Both the position numbers and the translations under genes were made by a program. DNA of 64,000 nucleotides from Pedobacter chinensis (lineage in GTDB: Bacteria; Bacteroidota; Bacteroidia; Sphingobacteriales; Sphingobacteriaceae): NCBI RefSeq assembly GCF_003339865.1, contig NZ_QPKV01000004.1, positions 620,001 to 684,000 on the forward strand, written 5' to 3'. The first letter of the stretch is position 1. Every line of letters starts with the position of its first letter. Below are positions 53,321 to 61,666 of this stretch, one piece after another. The notes under the pieces were generated by a model. It searched no databases. It saw only the letters and a list, made by a program, of their open reading frames with translations, and was not told the origin of the DNA.

Positions 53321-53686
53321 TTATTTTGTTGCCAGGTTCTTATGAAAATAAATATAAGAAACTACTAAAAATGCAAGTGGTATTAATGGGAAGATAGAAG
53401 CAGGAAAACTATCTACCACAGAATGTGCTATAAATGCAGAAATAAATGCGATTGCAAAACCTACATAACTCCATTCTTTGAATTTTGCAGGTATCATTGG
53501 CAACAATAACACAATTGCACCAATTATTTTGAATACACCCAGCTCTATTCTGAAATAATCAGGGAAACCCAAATGATGAAATGATTCAATAAACATAGGG
53601 TTAGTAAAATACATTGGAGCTGTTGATACTCCGCTCAGCAGCATCAATATGGTTGCTGTCCAATAAATGATTTTGTTCTTTTTCAT
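53321..53686 (-). CDS. DoxX family membrane protein
   Basis: 121 residues with four membrane segments. IIYWTATILMLLSGVSTAPMYFTNPMFIESFHHLGFPDYFRIELGVFKIIGAIVLLLPMIPAKFKEWSYVGFAIAFISAFIAHSVV fits DoxX-like subfamily 2 (LGxPxYF...KxxGxxxLL). Function is poorly defined; it is often linked to redox stress. Divergent from the HxlR regulator (106 bp), which probably controls it and the pirin gene. Confidence 0.85.
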   Translation of the reverse strand: MKKNKIIYWTATILMLLSGVSTAPMYFTNPMFIESFHHLGFPDYFRIELGVFKIIGAIVLLLPMIPAKFKEWSYVGFAIAFISAFIAHSVVDSFPASIFPLIPLAFLVVSYIYFHKNLATK

Positions 53687-53741
53687 TCTTCTTTTATTAA
53701 TTGTTCTGCAAAAATAGGTATCTTTGCTTTCTAAAATATAG

Positions 53742-53778
53742 TTGTTACCTCGTGGTAAGTAGTTACCTTCAGGTAAGT
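53742..53778. promoter_or_regulatory. Repeated TTACC/GGTAA motifs between doxX and hxlR
   Basis: GTTACCTCGTGGTAAG (an inverted repeat TTACC-N5-GGTAA) is followed by GTTACCTTCAGGTAAG, the same inverted repeat with the same 5-bp spacer, 16-17 bp further on. Two dyads on one DNA face in front of an HxlR-type gene are typical of an autoregulatory operator. Confidence 0.65.
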
Positions 53779-53792
53779 AAATCTGAAAAACA

Positions 53793-54143
53793 ATGGCAAA
53801 AGCAATTAAAAAAGAGACTTGTCAGTATAGATTGATAGCCGGAAAAGATGCTATGGAAGTGCTTCAGGGCAAATGGCGGATTCCGATTATTATTTCTCTC
53901 ACAGATGGAGATAAGCGTTTTGGAGAAATTCAAAGAGAAATTGGTAATATTTCTCCTAAAATGTTGTCGCAGGAATTAAAGGCGCTGGAGGAAAATAAAA
54001 TCATCACTCGCACTTTGTATGATAGCATGCCTGTAACCGTTGAATATTCTTTAACTCCACTTGGCAGATCGACGGATAAGCTTTTAGAGGAGTTTCTGAA
54101 ATGGGGGACTCATTTTAGAAATGAAATTGTTGGAAATAGGTAA
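53793..54143 (+). CDS. HxlR family transcriptional regulator
   Basis: 116 residues. It starts with a single conserved Cys (KETCQYRLIAGKDAMEVLQGKWRIPIIISLTDGDKRFGEIQREIGNISPKMLSQELKALEENKIITRTLYDSMPVTVEYSLTPLG), the full HxlR winged helix. The Cys near residue 9 matches the redox/electrophile-sensing Cys of HypR/QorR-type members. GTTGTTACCTCGTGGTAAGTAGTTACC and further GGTAA motifs at 53742-53777, between it and doxX, are probable operators. Confidence 0.9.
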   Translation: MAKAIKKETCQYRLIAGKDAMEVLQGKWRIPIIISLTDGDKRFGEIQREIGNISPKMLSQELKALEENKIITRTLYDSMPVTVEYSLTPLGRSTDKLLEEFLKWGTHFRNEIVGNR

Positions 54144-54150
54144 ATGAAAC

Positions 54151-54182
54151 AGCCCGTTTTTGGCAATACCTTGTTGCCGGCA
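54151..54182 (-). repeat. Partial attC-like site behind the VOC gene 54199-54597
   Basis: Minus strand: GCCGGCAACAAGGTATTGCC then AAAAACGGGC, matching the R-box and first arm of the other sites (AAC-A-AGG-TTTTGC...GGGC). It stops where the HxlR gene ends (8 bp), so the second arm is missing. Confidence 0.4.
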
Positions 54183-54198
54183 GACTTGTGTTTGTTCT

Positions 54199-54597
54199 TT
54201 AGATTTTTTTCTGTATTTGCCAATAATGTCCAAACGGATCTTTGATTGTTCCTTGTCTGTAACCGTATTCGTAATCTTGGGCAGGATTTATTTCAGTTGC
54301 TCCTGCTTTAATTGCTTTACTAATTACTTCTTCAACGTCAGAAACAAACAAGCCAATACAGATTGTAGTGCCGTGGTTTTTGTCAGGAGAAAAGAAATAC
54401 TGCTTTGCCGTCATTTCATGCATGTGAAATATAGCTCCGTTAATAGAAAGCTCTACAACGTGAATGCTGCCGTCATCATTGGAAAAGCGCATTTGTTCCG
54501 TTGCTCCGAATGCTTTTTCATAAAATGAAATGTCTTTCACTCCATTGTTGATGAAAAGTTCAGGAGCAAAAAATACTTTACTGTCTTTTGTTGTCAT
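54199..54597 (-). CDS. VOC superfamily protein (PhnB-like)
   Basis: 132 residues. It begins FFAPELFINNGVKDISFYEKAFGATEQMRFSNDDGSIHVVELSINGAIFHMHE, the PhnB-like module with swapped strand order, and ends ATEINPAQDYEYGYRQGTIKDPFGHYWQIQKK, the DPFGHxW signature. Known PhnB relatives have no settled activity. Its 3' partial attC-like site and convergent orientation to hxlR suggest that it is an inserted cassette. Confidence 0.85.
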   Translation of the reverse strand: MTTKDSKVFFAPELFINNGVKDISFYEKAFGATEQMRFSNDDGSIHVVELSINGAIFHMHEMTAKQYFFSPDKNHGTTICIGLFVSDVEEVISKAIKAGATEINPAQDYEYGYRQGTIKDPFGHYWQIQKKI

Positions 54598-54817
54598 ATC
54601 TTGGTTTTTTTAATCGTTGTAATGGTTTTTAGCGTTATCAGTTGTGTTAAATGATACCTGTCAAATGTTGATTGAAGCACTATTGCTCAAATTATGGCAT
54701 AGTCTGATAAATTTCTGTCAGCAGACAGTCCACAGATGTTTTACAAACTCTCAGAATTGTTCGGTCGTTTGACATTGCTGGCAACGAACAAGTATTGTCC
54801 CGATCTTATATGTCATA
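54598..54817. other. Gap with a degraded attC-like end
   Basis: No gene. TTGCTGGCAACGAACAAG (54775-54792) carries the opening box of attC-like sites (GCAACG) directly behind the stop of the 54818-56215 gene, without a visible second half. Confidence 0.35.
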
Positions 54818-56215
54818 TCATTTGATTATATTATTCGGAAAATATTTTTTCATCAAATCTTCCACGGTCGATTCATATTTGTTAATGATAATTAGTTTTG
54901 TTCGGTCTTCAAGCATAAAAATTTCAATAAATTCCTTTTTGTAATTCATATTTCTTTTTTTCGTCTCAGGAAAGTTGTTTCTTAACAACCCTATTTTTTC
55001 TTTATGTTTCGTAGAAATTACAAAGCACTTAGTTAGAGGACTGTTTTTAGCCTTTTCTATCTCTGATTCTGAAATATTACCTGATAGCCTGTTGTACGAA
55101 TAAAAACGATAGGTTTTTCTGAAATATTGCCAGTCGTCTCTTGTGTCTGTTACAATGTAGCGGTACATAAATAAATGCATTAGTTCGTTTGGCCAATTGG
55201 GGAAATTAGTATCATACAGTTGTACATATGTTTTTATAAAGTCTTCATCAATAGCTTTTTTGTTCTCAACATATTTTTTCACTGTTGGATAAATTGCCTT
55301 TGACATTTCAGCAATATATTTATTTCCATACCAGTCGTCGTCTTCAATTTTCCCATTAAGCTGTTCCATTATATACGCGTTTCCCAATGCAGTTGCAAGC
55401 ACTTCGTTCAACAATAACAAAGCGTATTGACTGTTTGGTGAATTTGTTTTATTAAACCATTGTTGAATATTATTTTTCAATTGAAGTGACTGGTTGTCGT
55501 AAATGATATGGTATATTTCGTGCATGGCCACACTAAAAAAAGATTTATGGTCTTTAAGGCCCAATGATGCTTCACAAACAGCCACATTGAAAAATGCTCT
55601 TGCTCCCAAATTCCCTTTGTCAAGAGAAGGAAGCAGATTGAGCTCAAATGGTACGCTTTTATCCCAGGCTGTATTATAAAACGATAAGCCTATTTGAAAA
55701 CAATCTGAAAATTGGTTGCTTTTCACGTAATTCAACAGATTGGTTTTCTGCTCTTCAAGAGCTGAAATATTTGGCAGGGCTACTAGTTCGTGATAGATAG
55801 GTTGAAACTTTTCTATGGTTTCAGAAAAAGCAATAAGGTCTTCATTGGGAATAATTCCTAAAGACTTATTCCTGAACTCTTGCATGGTTTGGCTTGTGGC
55901 CAAATTTTTTTCTAACAGATCAACAGACATCATCGCCACTTTTAGTGGTTGTGGATACTGGTCGTAGGAATAAGTATAGTTTAAACGGATTTTTTCAAAA
56001 TCCGAAACCTGTTTCTTGTAATTTTCTGTATTATACTTTGAGTTAGTATAAATTGTCTTCAAATCATTGTCTGGATAATTATCAGATATTTTAGTAAGGA
56101 AATCATAAGTCGCATAGATTTCGGAAAAATGCAATTTAAATTTTACTCGGTCTTGCGCTAAAAGTGTCAGACCGCTGTGCACTAAAAAAACAATAAGTAT
56201 TAAATTTTTCTTCAT
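54818..56215 (-). CDS. Secreted zinc metallopeptidase-like protein (HExxH)
   Basis: 465 residues with signal peptide (LILIVFLVHSGLTLLAQ). HEIYH at residues 232-236 fits the HExxH zinc motif, and LLLLNEVLATALGNA (Glu271) lies about 35 residues further on, as the third ligand of a gluzincin. The rest is helical without recognised domains. No family name can be given. It is a single gene in the accessory block with a degraded attC-like end at its 3' side and a tyrosine-recombinase relic upstream at 56401. Confidence 0.6.
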   Translation of the reverse strand: MKKNLILIVFLVHSGLTLLAQDRVKFKLHFSEIYATYDFLTKISDNYPDNDLKTIYTNSKYNTENYKKQVSDFEKIRLNYTYSYDQYPQPLKVAMMSVDLLEKNLATSQTMQEFRNKSLGIIPNEDLIAFSETIEKFQPIYHELVALPNISALEEQKTNLLNYVKSNQFSDCFQIGLSFYNTAWDKSVPFELNLLPSLDKGNLGARAFFNVAVCEASLGLKDHKSFFSVAMHEIYHIIYDNQSLQLKNNIQQWFNKTNSPNSQYALLLLNEVLATALGNAYIMEQLNGKIEDDDWYGNKYIAEMSKAIYPTVKKYVENKKAIDEDFIKTYVQLYDTNFPNWPNELMHLFMYRYIVTDTRDDWQYFRKTYRFYSYNRLSGNISESEIEKAKNSPLTKCFVISTKHKEKIGLLRNNFPETKKRNMNYKKEFIEIFMLEDRTKLIIINKYESTVEDLMKKYFPNNIIK

Positions 56216-56400
56216 TTCTCATTAAATGTTTCGGTTCGTCTGGATATGGCATCAAGCTCTAAATTTACGCATTGCGCAAATCTTAATTAACTAAACTTCG
56301 TAAATCAAAATTTAGTAAATTTCTTTAATCAGTTTGTTCATATTCAACTTGTTATTCTGTATATCTTTTTGAATTTACAATATTTACCCTAAATATAATA

Positions 56401-56562
56401 AATGTGAAATATTCAGAGATTTTAAGCGGGGGGATGGAAACTGCCAGATCACGTTTATTAGAAAGCGGAACAGATATTTGGTATATCCAGCAACTGTTAG
56501 GGTATAAGAGTTTAGCATCAACCAAATTTACACACATCACTGATGTTGGCAAAACAAAGTGA
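56401..56562 (+). pseudogene. C-terminal relic of a tyrosine recombinase (integrase)
   Basis: The plus strand reads RLLESGTDIWYIQQLLGYKS then LASTKFTHITDVGKTK and stop. This matches the end of the tyrosine-recombinase catalytic domain: normally HxFATHLLESGTDIxxIQxLLGHxS, then TxxYTHV with the nucleophile Tyr. Here the R-H box before it is lost (TARSR in place of HSFATH), GH is GY and the nucleophile Tyr is Phe (KFTHI), so it is inactive. GKTK-stop followed by out-of-frame GTGAAAGCCATTTGAT suggests a further frameshift. The 56216-56400 stretch upstream holds nothing else. Confidence 0.75.
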
Positions 56563-56599
56563 AAGCCATTTGATTAAATAGAAAATCCAGTCCATAAAA

Positions 56600-56628
56600 A
56601 AAGCATCCTTTGATCAGAAGGATGCTTT
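56600..56628 (-). terminator. Terminator behind the small gene 56657-56827
   Basis: AAAGCATCCTT / AAGGATGCTTT, 11-bp perfect stem with 7-nt loop. On the minus strand it is followed by TTTTTT, as expected for termination of the gene to its right. Confidence 0.8.
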
Positions 56629-56656
56629 AAATCTTTAAGAAGAATTTTTCTAAAAA

Positions 56657-56827
56657 CTATTTTGCTAAACCAGCTAAAACAGCATTGTTTTTAGCTAATT
56701 GATCGTTTTTAGGTTGTGCAGAGCGGCTTCCTAACTCAATGTTAGTTGCTCTTTTTAAAAATGCTACCTCTTGGTGAGCTGTATTTTTATTTCTTCTGTC
56801 TTTTCTTTTTAATCTGGTAACTGCCAT
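56657..56827 (-). CDS. Small basic protein, conserved-looking, unknown function
   Basis: 56 residues: MAVTRLKRKDRRNKNTAHQE, then VAFLKRATNIELGSRSAQPK and a short Ala/Asn-rich tail. Very basic N-terminus (12 K/R in the first 26), suggesting RNA or DNA contact. It has a clean frame, its own terminator (56600-56628) and lies 34 bp downstream of tRNA-Cys, possibly on one transcript. I believe similar small proteins occur in Sphingobacteriaceae, but no function is known to me. Confidence 0.65.
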   Translation of the reverse strand: MAVTRLKRKDRRNKNTAHQEVAFLKRATNIELGSRSAQPKNDQLAKNNAVLAGLAK

Positions 56828-56861
56828 GGTAATAACCTTTTAATTATTTTATTTGTACAAA

Positions 56862-56935
56862 TGGAGGTCGAGAGCGGATTCGAACCGCTGTAGAAGGTTT
56901 TGCAGACCTCTGCCTAGCCACTCGGCCACTCGACC
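56862..56935 (-). tRNA. tRNA-Cys (GCA)
   Basis: 74 nt including encoded CCA. Acceptor stem GGTCGAG / CTCGACC, D-arm GGCCGAGTGGCTAGGC, anticodon arm GAGGTCTGCAAAACCTTC with anticodon GCA, T-arm GCGGTTCGAATCCGC, then TCCA. All stems pair. Confidence 0.97.
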
Positions 56936-57004
56936 TTTAAATTCAAGGCTGCAAAAATAGCAATTATTAATTAGCCCGCAAATATTATCTTAATTATTAT
57001 CCTA

Positions 57005-57751
57005 TTAATTTTTAACTCTCACTAGTTCAGAACAAAAAATTGCGGCACTCACTGCAACATTTAACGATTCAGCTTCTCCAACCCGAGGTATGGTTATTGG
57101 TTTATTTATTTTTTTGATAATTTCTTCTGAAATTCCTTTTCCCTCATTGCCTAAAATTACCAAACCCTCATTTCCCCAGTTTGTTTTATAAATGGATTCT
57201 CCATCAAGCAAAGCTCCGAAAACGGGTAAATTGCTTTGAGCAAGAAAAGAATTTAAATTTTCATAGTAAACATCAATTCTGGCTAACGAGCCCATGGTAG
57301 CCTGAACCGTTTTCGGGTTGAAGGCTTCAACGGTATCTTCTGAGCAAATGATTTTGTTAAACCCGAACCAATCTGCTGTTCTGATTATGGTTCCCATGTT
57401 GCCTGGGTCTTGCACGCCGTCAAGAACCAAAGTGAACTGATTCTTCAATGCTTTATGGTTAATTTTTTTGTTTTTTGGCAGGTAAATCAATGCTAAAAAT
57501 CCCTGGGGTGTTTGTAAAGTACTAATCTTCTCCAATTCAACGTTCTTTACTTCAAATAAGTTTATATTTGCAGGCAATTTGGGTAACAAATTGGATTGTT
57601 CGCTATTGTAAAATATGCTGTGGATTTGGTAACTTGAATGGATAAATTCTTGAATGGATTTTAAACCTTCAACTAAAAATAAACCATGCTCTTTACGATA
57701 TTTTTTTTGATGTAACGACTTTATAAAACTAATCTGAGACTTTGAAAGCAT
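57005..57751 (-). CDS. TrmH/SpoU family RNA 2'-O-methyltransferase
   Basis: 248 residues. The N-terminal substrate-binding domain (KSLHQKKYRKEHGLFLVEGLKSIQEFI) is followed by the SPOUT knot domain: motif 1 LDGVQDPGNMGTIIRTADWFGF, motif 2 VILGNEGKGIS, motif 3 ITIPRVGEAESLNVAVSAAIF. It methylates a ribose 2'-OH in rRNA (RlmB/TsnR-like) or tRNA using SAM. Its first codons overlap the start of the divergent TamL-like gene. Confidence 0.92.
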   Translation of the reverse strand: MLSKSQISFIKSLHQKKYRKEHGLFLVEGLKSIQEFIHSSYQIHSIFYNSEQSNLLPKLPANINLFEVKNVELEKISTLQTPQGFLALIYLPKNKKINHKALKNQFTLVLDGVQDPGNMGTIIRTADWFGFNKIICSEDTVEAFNPKTVQATMGSLARIDVYYENLNSFLAQSNLPVFGALLDGESIYKTNWGNEGLVILGNEGKGISEEIIKKINKPITIPRVGEAESLNVAVSAAIFCSELVRVKN

Positions 57752-60156
57752 ACCAATACTTAATAAATATTAAACTGAAAAGCACTGCAATATTACTATT
57801 TATTATTGTTTTAATTCAGAGCTGTTCATCTACTAAATATATTCCCGATTACCAGGCGATTGTAAAAAAGGTTACAATTGACAGCGTGGATGCAAAATTT
57901 GAGGAACAGGCTTACAATTATGTTCAGAAAGACATCAGGCCAGCATCTGCACTTAGTATTAATGTTCCATTATATAATTTATTCAACACTAAAGATGGAC
58001 GCTATAAAACCAATAACATAAAACCCTTTGGTACTCCGCCAGCCATATTGGACAGTACTTTAGTCGAAATATCCAGAAATCAGATTCAGAAATTTCTTAA
58101 TGGAAAAGGCTATTTCAGTGCTAAAGTCACATCAGAAATCAAAGTAAAAAACAAAAAAGCAGAAATTAATTTTTTAGCCAATCAAGGGAAAGCATCATAT
58201 GTAGGTAAACTCAGCGATTCTATTTTCAGTAAAAAAGTTAAGGAAGTTTATGAAACCACAAAACCTACTTTTACCCGCTTACGTGCCGGAATGCAGTACG
58301 ATGTAGACTCTTTAACCTATGAACGTGAACAGATTTATAGAGTAATGAAAGAGAATGGTTATTTCTATTTCTTAAGGCCATATGTGAATTTTGATGTAAT
58401 AGAAACGGATGAACCAGAGAAAGTAGACTTAAGATTAAATATTACCAATCCCCCAAATGGTCCTCATAAGCAGTATAATATAGGCATTACTCACATGGTT
58501 ATTGCTCCGAGCCCGGATGGATTTCCTGATTCTGCAAGAACAAAGTTGAGTAAAGACACCGTTAACGGAATTATTTTTACCGATTTTTCTAAACGTTATA
58601 GAAGAAATCCTATTGTAAGATATGATTTCCTGAAACAAGGCGAACTGTTCGATATCAGAAATGAGAATTTAACTTATGATCGTCTTTATGAATTAAATAT
58701 CTTTAAAAATGTTAAAATTGATTACTTCAATAGAGATAGTACAGGGAATAAAATAAACCCGATTATATTGCTTACACCTCAGAAAGTGATGAGCAACAGA
58801 ATTGAAGGAGAAGTTCCCTTTAACGGAGGTACAGTTGGCTTTACCTTAAGTAATACCTATACCAATAATAATTTATTCAGAGGGGCAGAACGGTTTGAGT
58901 TGCAATTAAAAGGCGGTTTGCAATCCAGAATAGGGAATGGACAAACTCCGCTTAAAGATATTTATCAGCGGGATTTTTCAATTAGTGCCAGCATTTCGGT
59001 ACCAAGGTTATTAATCCCATTTTATAAACCTATTCTTGGTGGAAATGGGATGCCACACACTACTTTTTCATCAAGTTATATCTATGCTTTGCAAAAGGAT
59101 GTTTCTGTAAGGCGTGTATTTATAAACTCTGTAACTTATGATTGGTTTGAAACAAAATCGAAACTTCACTCTTTTACACCGCTTAATTTTGAGTATCGTT
59201 TAGGAACCCTTGAACCTGGAGTAGACTCGGCTACTGTGGTAAACAACTTATATTATGCTACTTTGCTAGATCGTAAAGATTTAACACTGGGAATGAAATA
59301 TAGTTATTCTTTAAATGCTGATAAGTTAAATCAGCTTAGAAGTTTTGTTTATTTAAGGGTAAATATGGATATAGCAGGTAATTTGCTCCAAGGTATATCA
59401 AAACTTAGCAGTGCTGACAGTGACCCGGCCAATAATAACCCTGCCAGAATACTTGGCTTGCCATTCAATCAATATGTACGGCCTGAAATGGATTTAAGAT
59501 GGTATAAGCATTTAGGTGGTGATAGGCAATTCATTGCGCGTTTAAATACCGGTATAGCTTATTCTTATGGCAACTCTATATTGACAGGAATCCCTTTTGA
59601 AAAGCAATTTTTTGCGGGAGGATCAAATGGATTAAGAGCTTGGCAAGCCAGAACCATAGGGCCTGGGAATTATAACAGAGAAGTAATTAGAACTGATGAT
59701 TTGAGAAGAGCATTTTTTGGCTTAGATCAATTAGGTACAATGCGGCTTGAAACAAATTTTGAATATCGTTTTACAGTGGCAAAAAAGTTTTTTGGTGCTA
59801 CATTGAAAGGTGCTGCATTTGTAGATGCCGGTAACATATGGAATATTCGTAGAGGTGAATCGATTAGCCAGGAAGTTTCAGAACTAGATGAAATTACTGT
59901 GTTTAAACTAAGCAAATTGGCCCAACAGGTTGCCATAGGTACTGGTGTTGGCTTACGTTATGATGTTCAGTACTTTGTATTTAGATTTGATGTTGGCTTG
60001 AAATTAAAAGATCCTCAGTTTTTAGGAGGCAATCAATGGGTTATCGGAAAATTTTTATCAGGCGCGAGAGCTTTCAAAAACGAGTATAATGCAACCCATG
60101 CACCTGATACTTATCGTTTTCTTCAATATAACTTTGGTATCGGGATGCCATTCTAA
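57742..60156 (+). CDS. tamL: TamL-like lipoprotein (BamA/TamA superfamily outer membrane assembly factor)
   Basis: 804 residues. The lipoprotein signal is LKSTAILLFIIVLIQSCSSTKY (lipobox LIQSC). POTRA-like repeats span about 30-380 (FLNGKGYFSAKVTSEIKVK, EQIYRVMKENGYFYFLRPYVNF, LTYDRLYELNIFKNVKIDYF); a 16-strand barrel follows, with RFELQLKGGLQSR, KQFFAGGSNGLRAWQARTIGPG (the conserved BamA lid-loop type motif) and MRLETNFEYRF. Bacteroidota use the lipidated TamL instead of TamA. The start appears to be TTG at 57742; no ATG precedes the signal in frame, and 10 bp overlap the divergent methyltransferase gene. CTG at about 57775 is an alternative. Confidence 0.88.
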   Translation: MKAYQYLINIKLKSTAILLFIIVLIQSCSSTKYIPDYQAIVKKVTIDSVDAKFEEQAYNYVQKDIRPASALSINVPLYNLFNTKDGRYKTNNIKPFGTPPAILDSTLVEISRNQIQKFLNGKGYFSAKVTSEIKVKNKKAEINFLANQGKASYVGKLSDSIFSKKVKEVYETTKPTFTRLRAGMQYDVDSLTYEREQIYRVMKENGYFYFLRPYVNFDVIETDEPEKVDLRLNITNPPNGPHKQYNIGITHMVIAPSPDGFPDSARTKLSKDTVNGIIFTDFSKRYRRNPIVRYDFLKQGELFDIRNENLTYDRLYELNIFKNVKIDYFNRDSTGNKINPIILLTPQKVMSNRIEGEVPFNGGTVGFTLSNTYTNNNLFRGAERFELQLKGGLQSRIGNGQTPLKDIYQRDFSISASISVPRLLIPFYKPILGGNGMPHTTFSSSYIYALQKDVSVRRVFINSVTYDWFETKSKLHSFTPLNFEYRLGTLEPGVDSATVVNNLYYATLLDRKDLTLGMKYSYSLNADKLNQLRSFVYLRVNMDIAGNLLQGISKLSSADSDPANNNPARILGLPFNQYVRPEMDLRWYKHLGGDRQFIARLNTGIAYSYGNSILTGIPFEKQFFAGGSNGLRAWQARTIGPGNYNREVIRTDDLRRAFFGLDQLGTMRLETNFEYRFTVAKKFFGATLKGAAFVDAGNIWNIRRGESISQEVSELDEITVFKLSKLAQQVAIGTGVGLRYDVQYFVFRFDVGLKLKDPQFLGGNQWVIGKFLSGARAFKNEYNATHAPDTYRFLQYNFGIGMPF

Positions 60157-60158
60157 TA

Positions 60159-60734
60159 CTATTCAAAAAGTCTTAACGGTTTAGGCTTTTCACTGGGTAA
60201 CTTAAAGGCTATTTCTTTAAAAGGCCGCCACTTTTTATCGATATGTTTGTAAACGGAAAAACCCGATACAGTAAATTCCCGTTTGAATTTTCTATCCTTA
60301 AACTCATCCATGATCGCATAGTAAGTTGGTGGTTTTACATCTTTAAAAGCCAGCGTTAAATGAGGTGTGAATTTGAAATTATCTTTACTGGTTAGTAATT
60401 TCAATGGTTTCAATTGCGTTTTGATCTGTGCATGAAGATTCATGATTCCTGCATTTTGCTCTACATCGAGGTAAAATGTATGTTCTGGAAAAGAACTAAA
60501 ATTCTTAACTATTTGCTTAAAATTTTCAGAATATGTAGCCTCTTCAAGTGCTTTGAAGAACTGCTGTTCTTGCATCGATGAAGTAACTTTCACTGGATTG
60601 TATAAAGTAATGTGTGCTGGCCGCTTTAATGATTCATGAACATTAAATTTTGCTGAAATAAATGCTCTGATCTCATCAATATCTTCTACAATTGCAGGCG
60701 GTGGAACAAGACATACCAAAAATAAATTTTCCAT
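60159..60734 (-). CDS. 2'-5' RNA ligase / cyclic phosphodiesterase (LigT/ThpR type)
   Basis: 191 residues from MENLFL (the two codons before are TTG-AGC). Two HxTx motifs, HITL near residue 43 and HLTL near 133, form the 2H phosphoesterase site. The surrounding strands (LFLVCLVPPPAIVEDIDEIRAF, FKFTPHLTLAFKDVK, FTVSGFSVYKHIDKKWRPFKEIAF) fit LigT. Members open 2',3'-cyclic phosphates or join tRNA halves. It is convergent with the TamL-like gene (2 bp between the stops). Confidence 0.88.
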   Translation of the reverse strand: MENLFLVCLVPPPAIVEDIDEIRAFISAKFNVHESLKRPAHITLYNPVKVTSSMQEQQFFKALEEATYSENFKQIVKNFSSFPEHTFYLDVEQNAGIMNLHAQIKTQLKPLKLLTSKDNFKFTPHLTLAFKDVKPPTYYAIMDEFKDRKFKREFTVSGFSVYKHIDKKWRPFKEIAFKLPSEKPKPLRLFE

Positions 60735-60763
60735 GCTCAAAATTACTAAAATTTTTAGTAAAA

Positions 60764-61486
60764 TTAACTTTTGTTTATCATTTCTTTCAGGTATCTGGAG
60801 TTGTTTAAAGCACCCACTCCCCAGGTATTATTGAAATAGATAAAGGCTTCTTCAGTACCAGTTGGAATTTCCTCAACGAAATCTTGTATCACTATCGGAT
60901 CATATTCTGATTTGTATAAAACTGGTTTTCCGTGAAAACGATAATAAATTGTACTTGTATTTTTAATAACTTGATCGGGGAGGGCAGCGGGATAACTTTG
61001 CCCGCTGAAAATAATGTTTTTGGTCCCTAACTTTTCATATATTTCATCACTAAACCAACTGATATGCCTGAATTCCACTACATTCTGGAATTTAGGATTC
61101 AAATTCTTCAACAGCAGGTCTAATCTTTCATCATTATATTCAAACTTAGGCGGAAACTGAAATAACACGCAGCCAAGTTTATCTTTTATACCAGTAGAAA
61201 TACGATCATAAAAATCAGCTAAAAGTTCTTCGCATTCCTTTAACTGTTTATAGTGAGTAATTAATCTTGGTGCCTTAATGGTAAATACAAACTCCGCCGG
61301 ACTTTCATCGTACCATTTATCAAAAGATTTTTGAGTTGGCATTTTGTAAAAGGTCGAATTGATTTCGATGGTGTTAAAATGTGTTGTATAATATTTAAAC
61401 CAATCTTTTTGTGCCAAACCTTTAGGGTAGAATACTTCCTTCCATTCGCGGTAGTAAAAACCCGAACAACCAATTCTCCATTTCAT
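60764..61486 (-). CDS. DUF72 family protein (YecE-like TIM barrel)
   Basis: 240 residues. WRIGCSGFYYREWKEVFYP (G-x-SG-x-Y-x-x-W), FNTIEINSTFYKMPTQKSFDKWYDESPAEFVFTIKAPRLITH, LGCVLFQFPPKF, NVVEFRHISWFSDEI and AFIYFNNTWGVGALNNSRYLKEM (F-NN-x-x-x-x-A-x-x-NA type end) are the DUF72 signature. The function is unknown. 29 bp upstream of the LigT-type gene on the same strand, so probably co-transcribed. Confidence 0.9.
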   Translation of the reverse strand: MKWRIGCSGFYYREWKEVFYPKGLAQKDWFKYYTTHFNTIEINSTFYKMPTQKSFDKWYDESPAEFVFTIKAPRLITHYKQLKECEELLADFYDRISTGIKDKLGCVLFQFPPKFEYNDERLDLLLKNLNPKFQNVVEFRHISWFSDEIYEKLGTKNIIFSGQSYPAALPDQVIKNTSTIYYRFHGKPVLYKSEYDPIVIQDFVEEIPTGTEEAFIYFNNTWGVGALNNSRYLKEMINKS

Positions 61487-61666
61487 GTTGATATAACAGC
61501 TATTGAAATTTAAAGTTTGCCCCGTAGCTGCCTGAAAATTTATTTTTTAAATGAATAAACTTAGGCTAATATAATACAGCTATCAGTTTATTATTTATTT
61601 AACATTTTAAGCAGAAGATTGCTTCACTCCATTTCCAAACCTTCACTTTCATCATGACGATCATAA

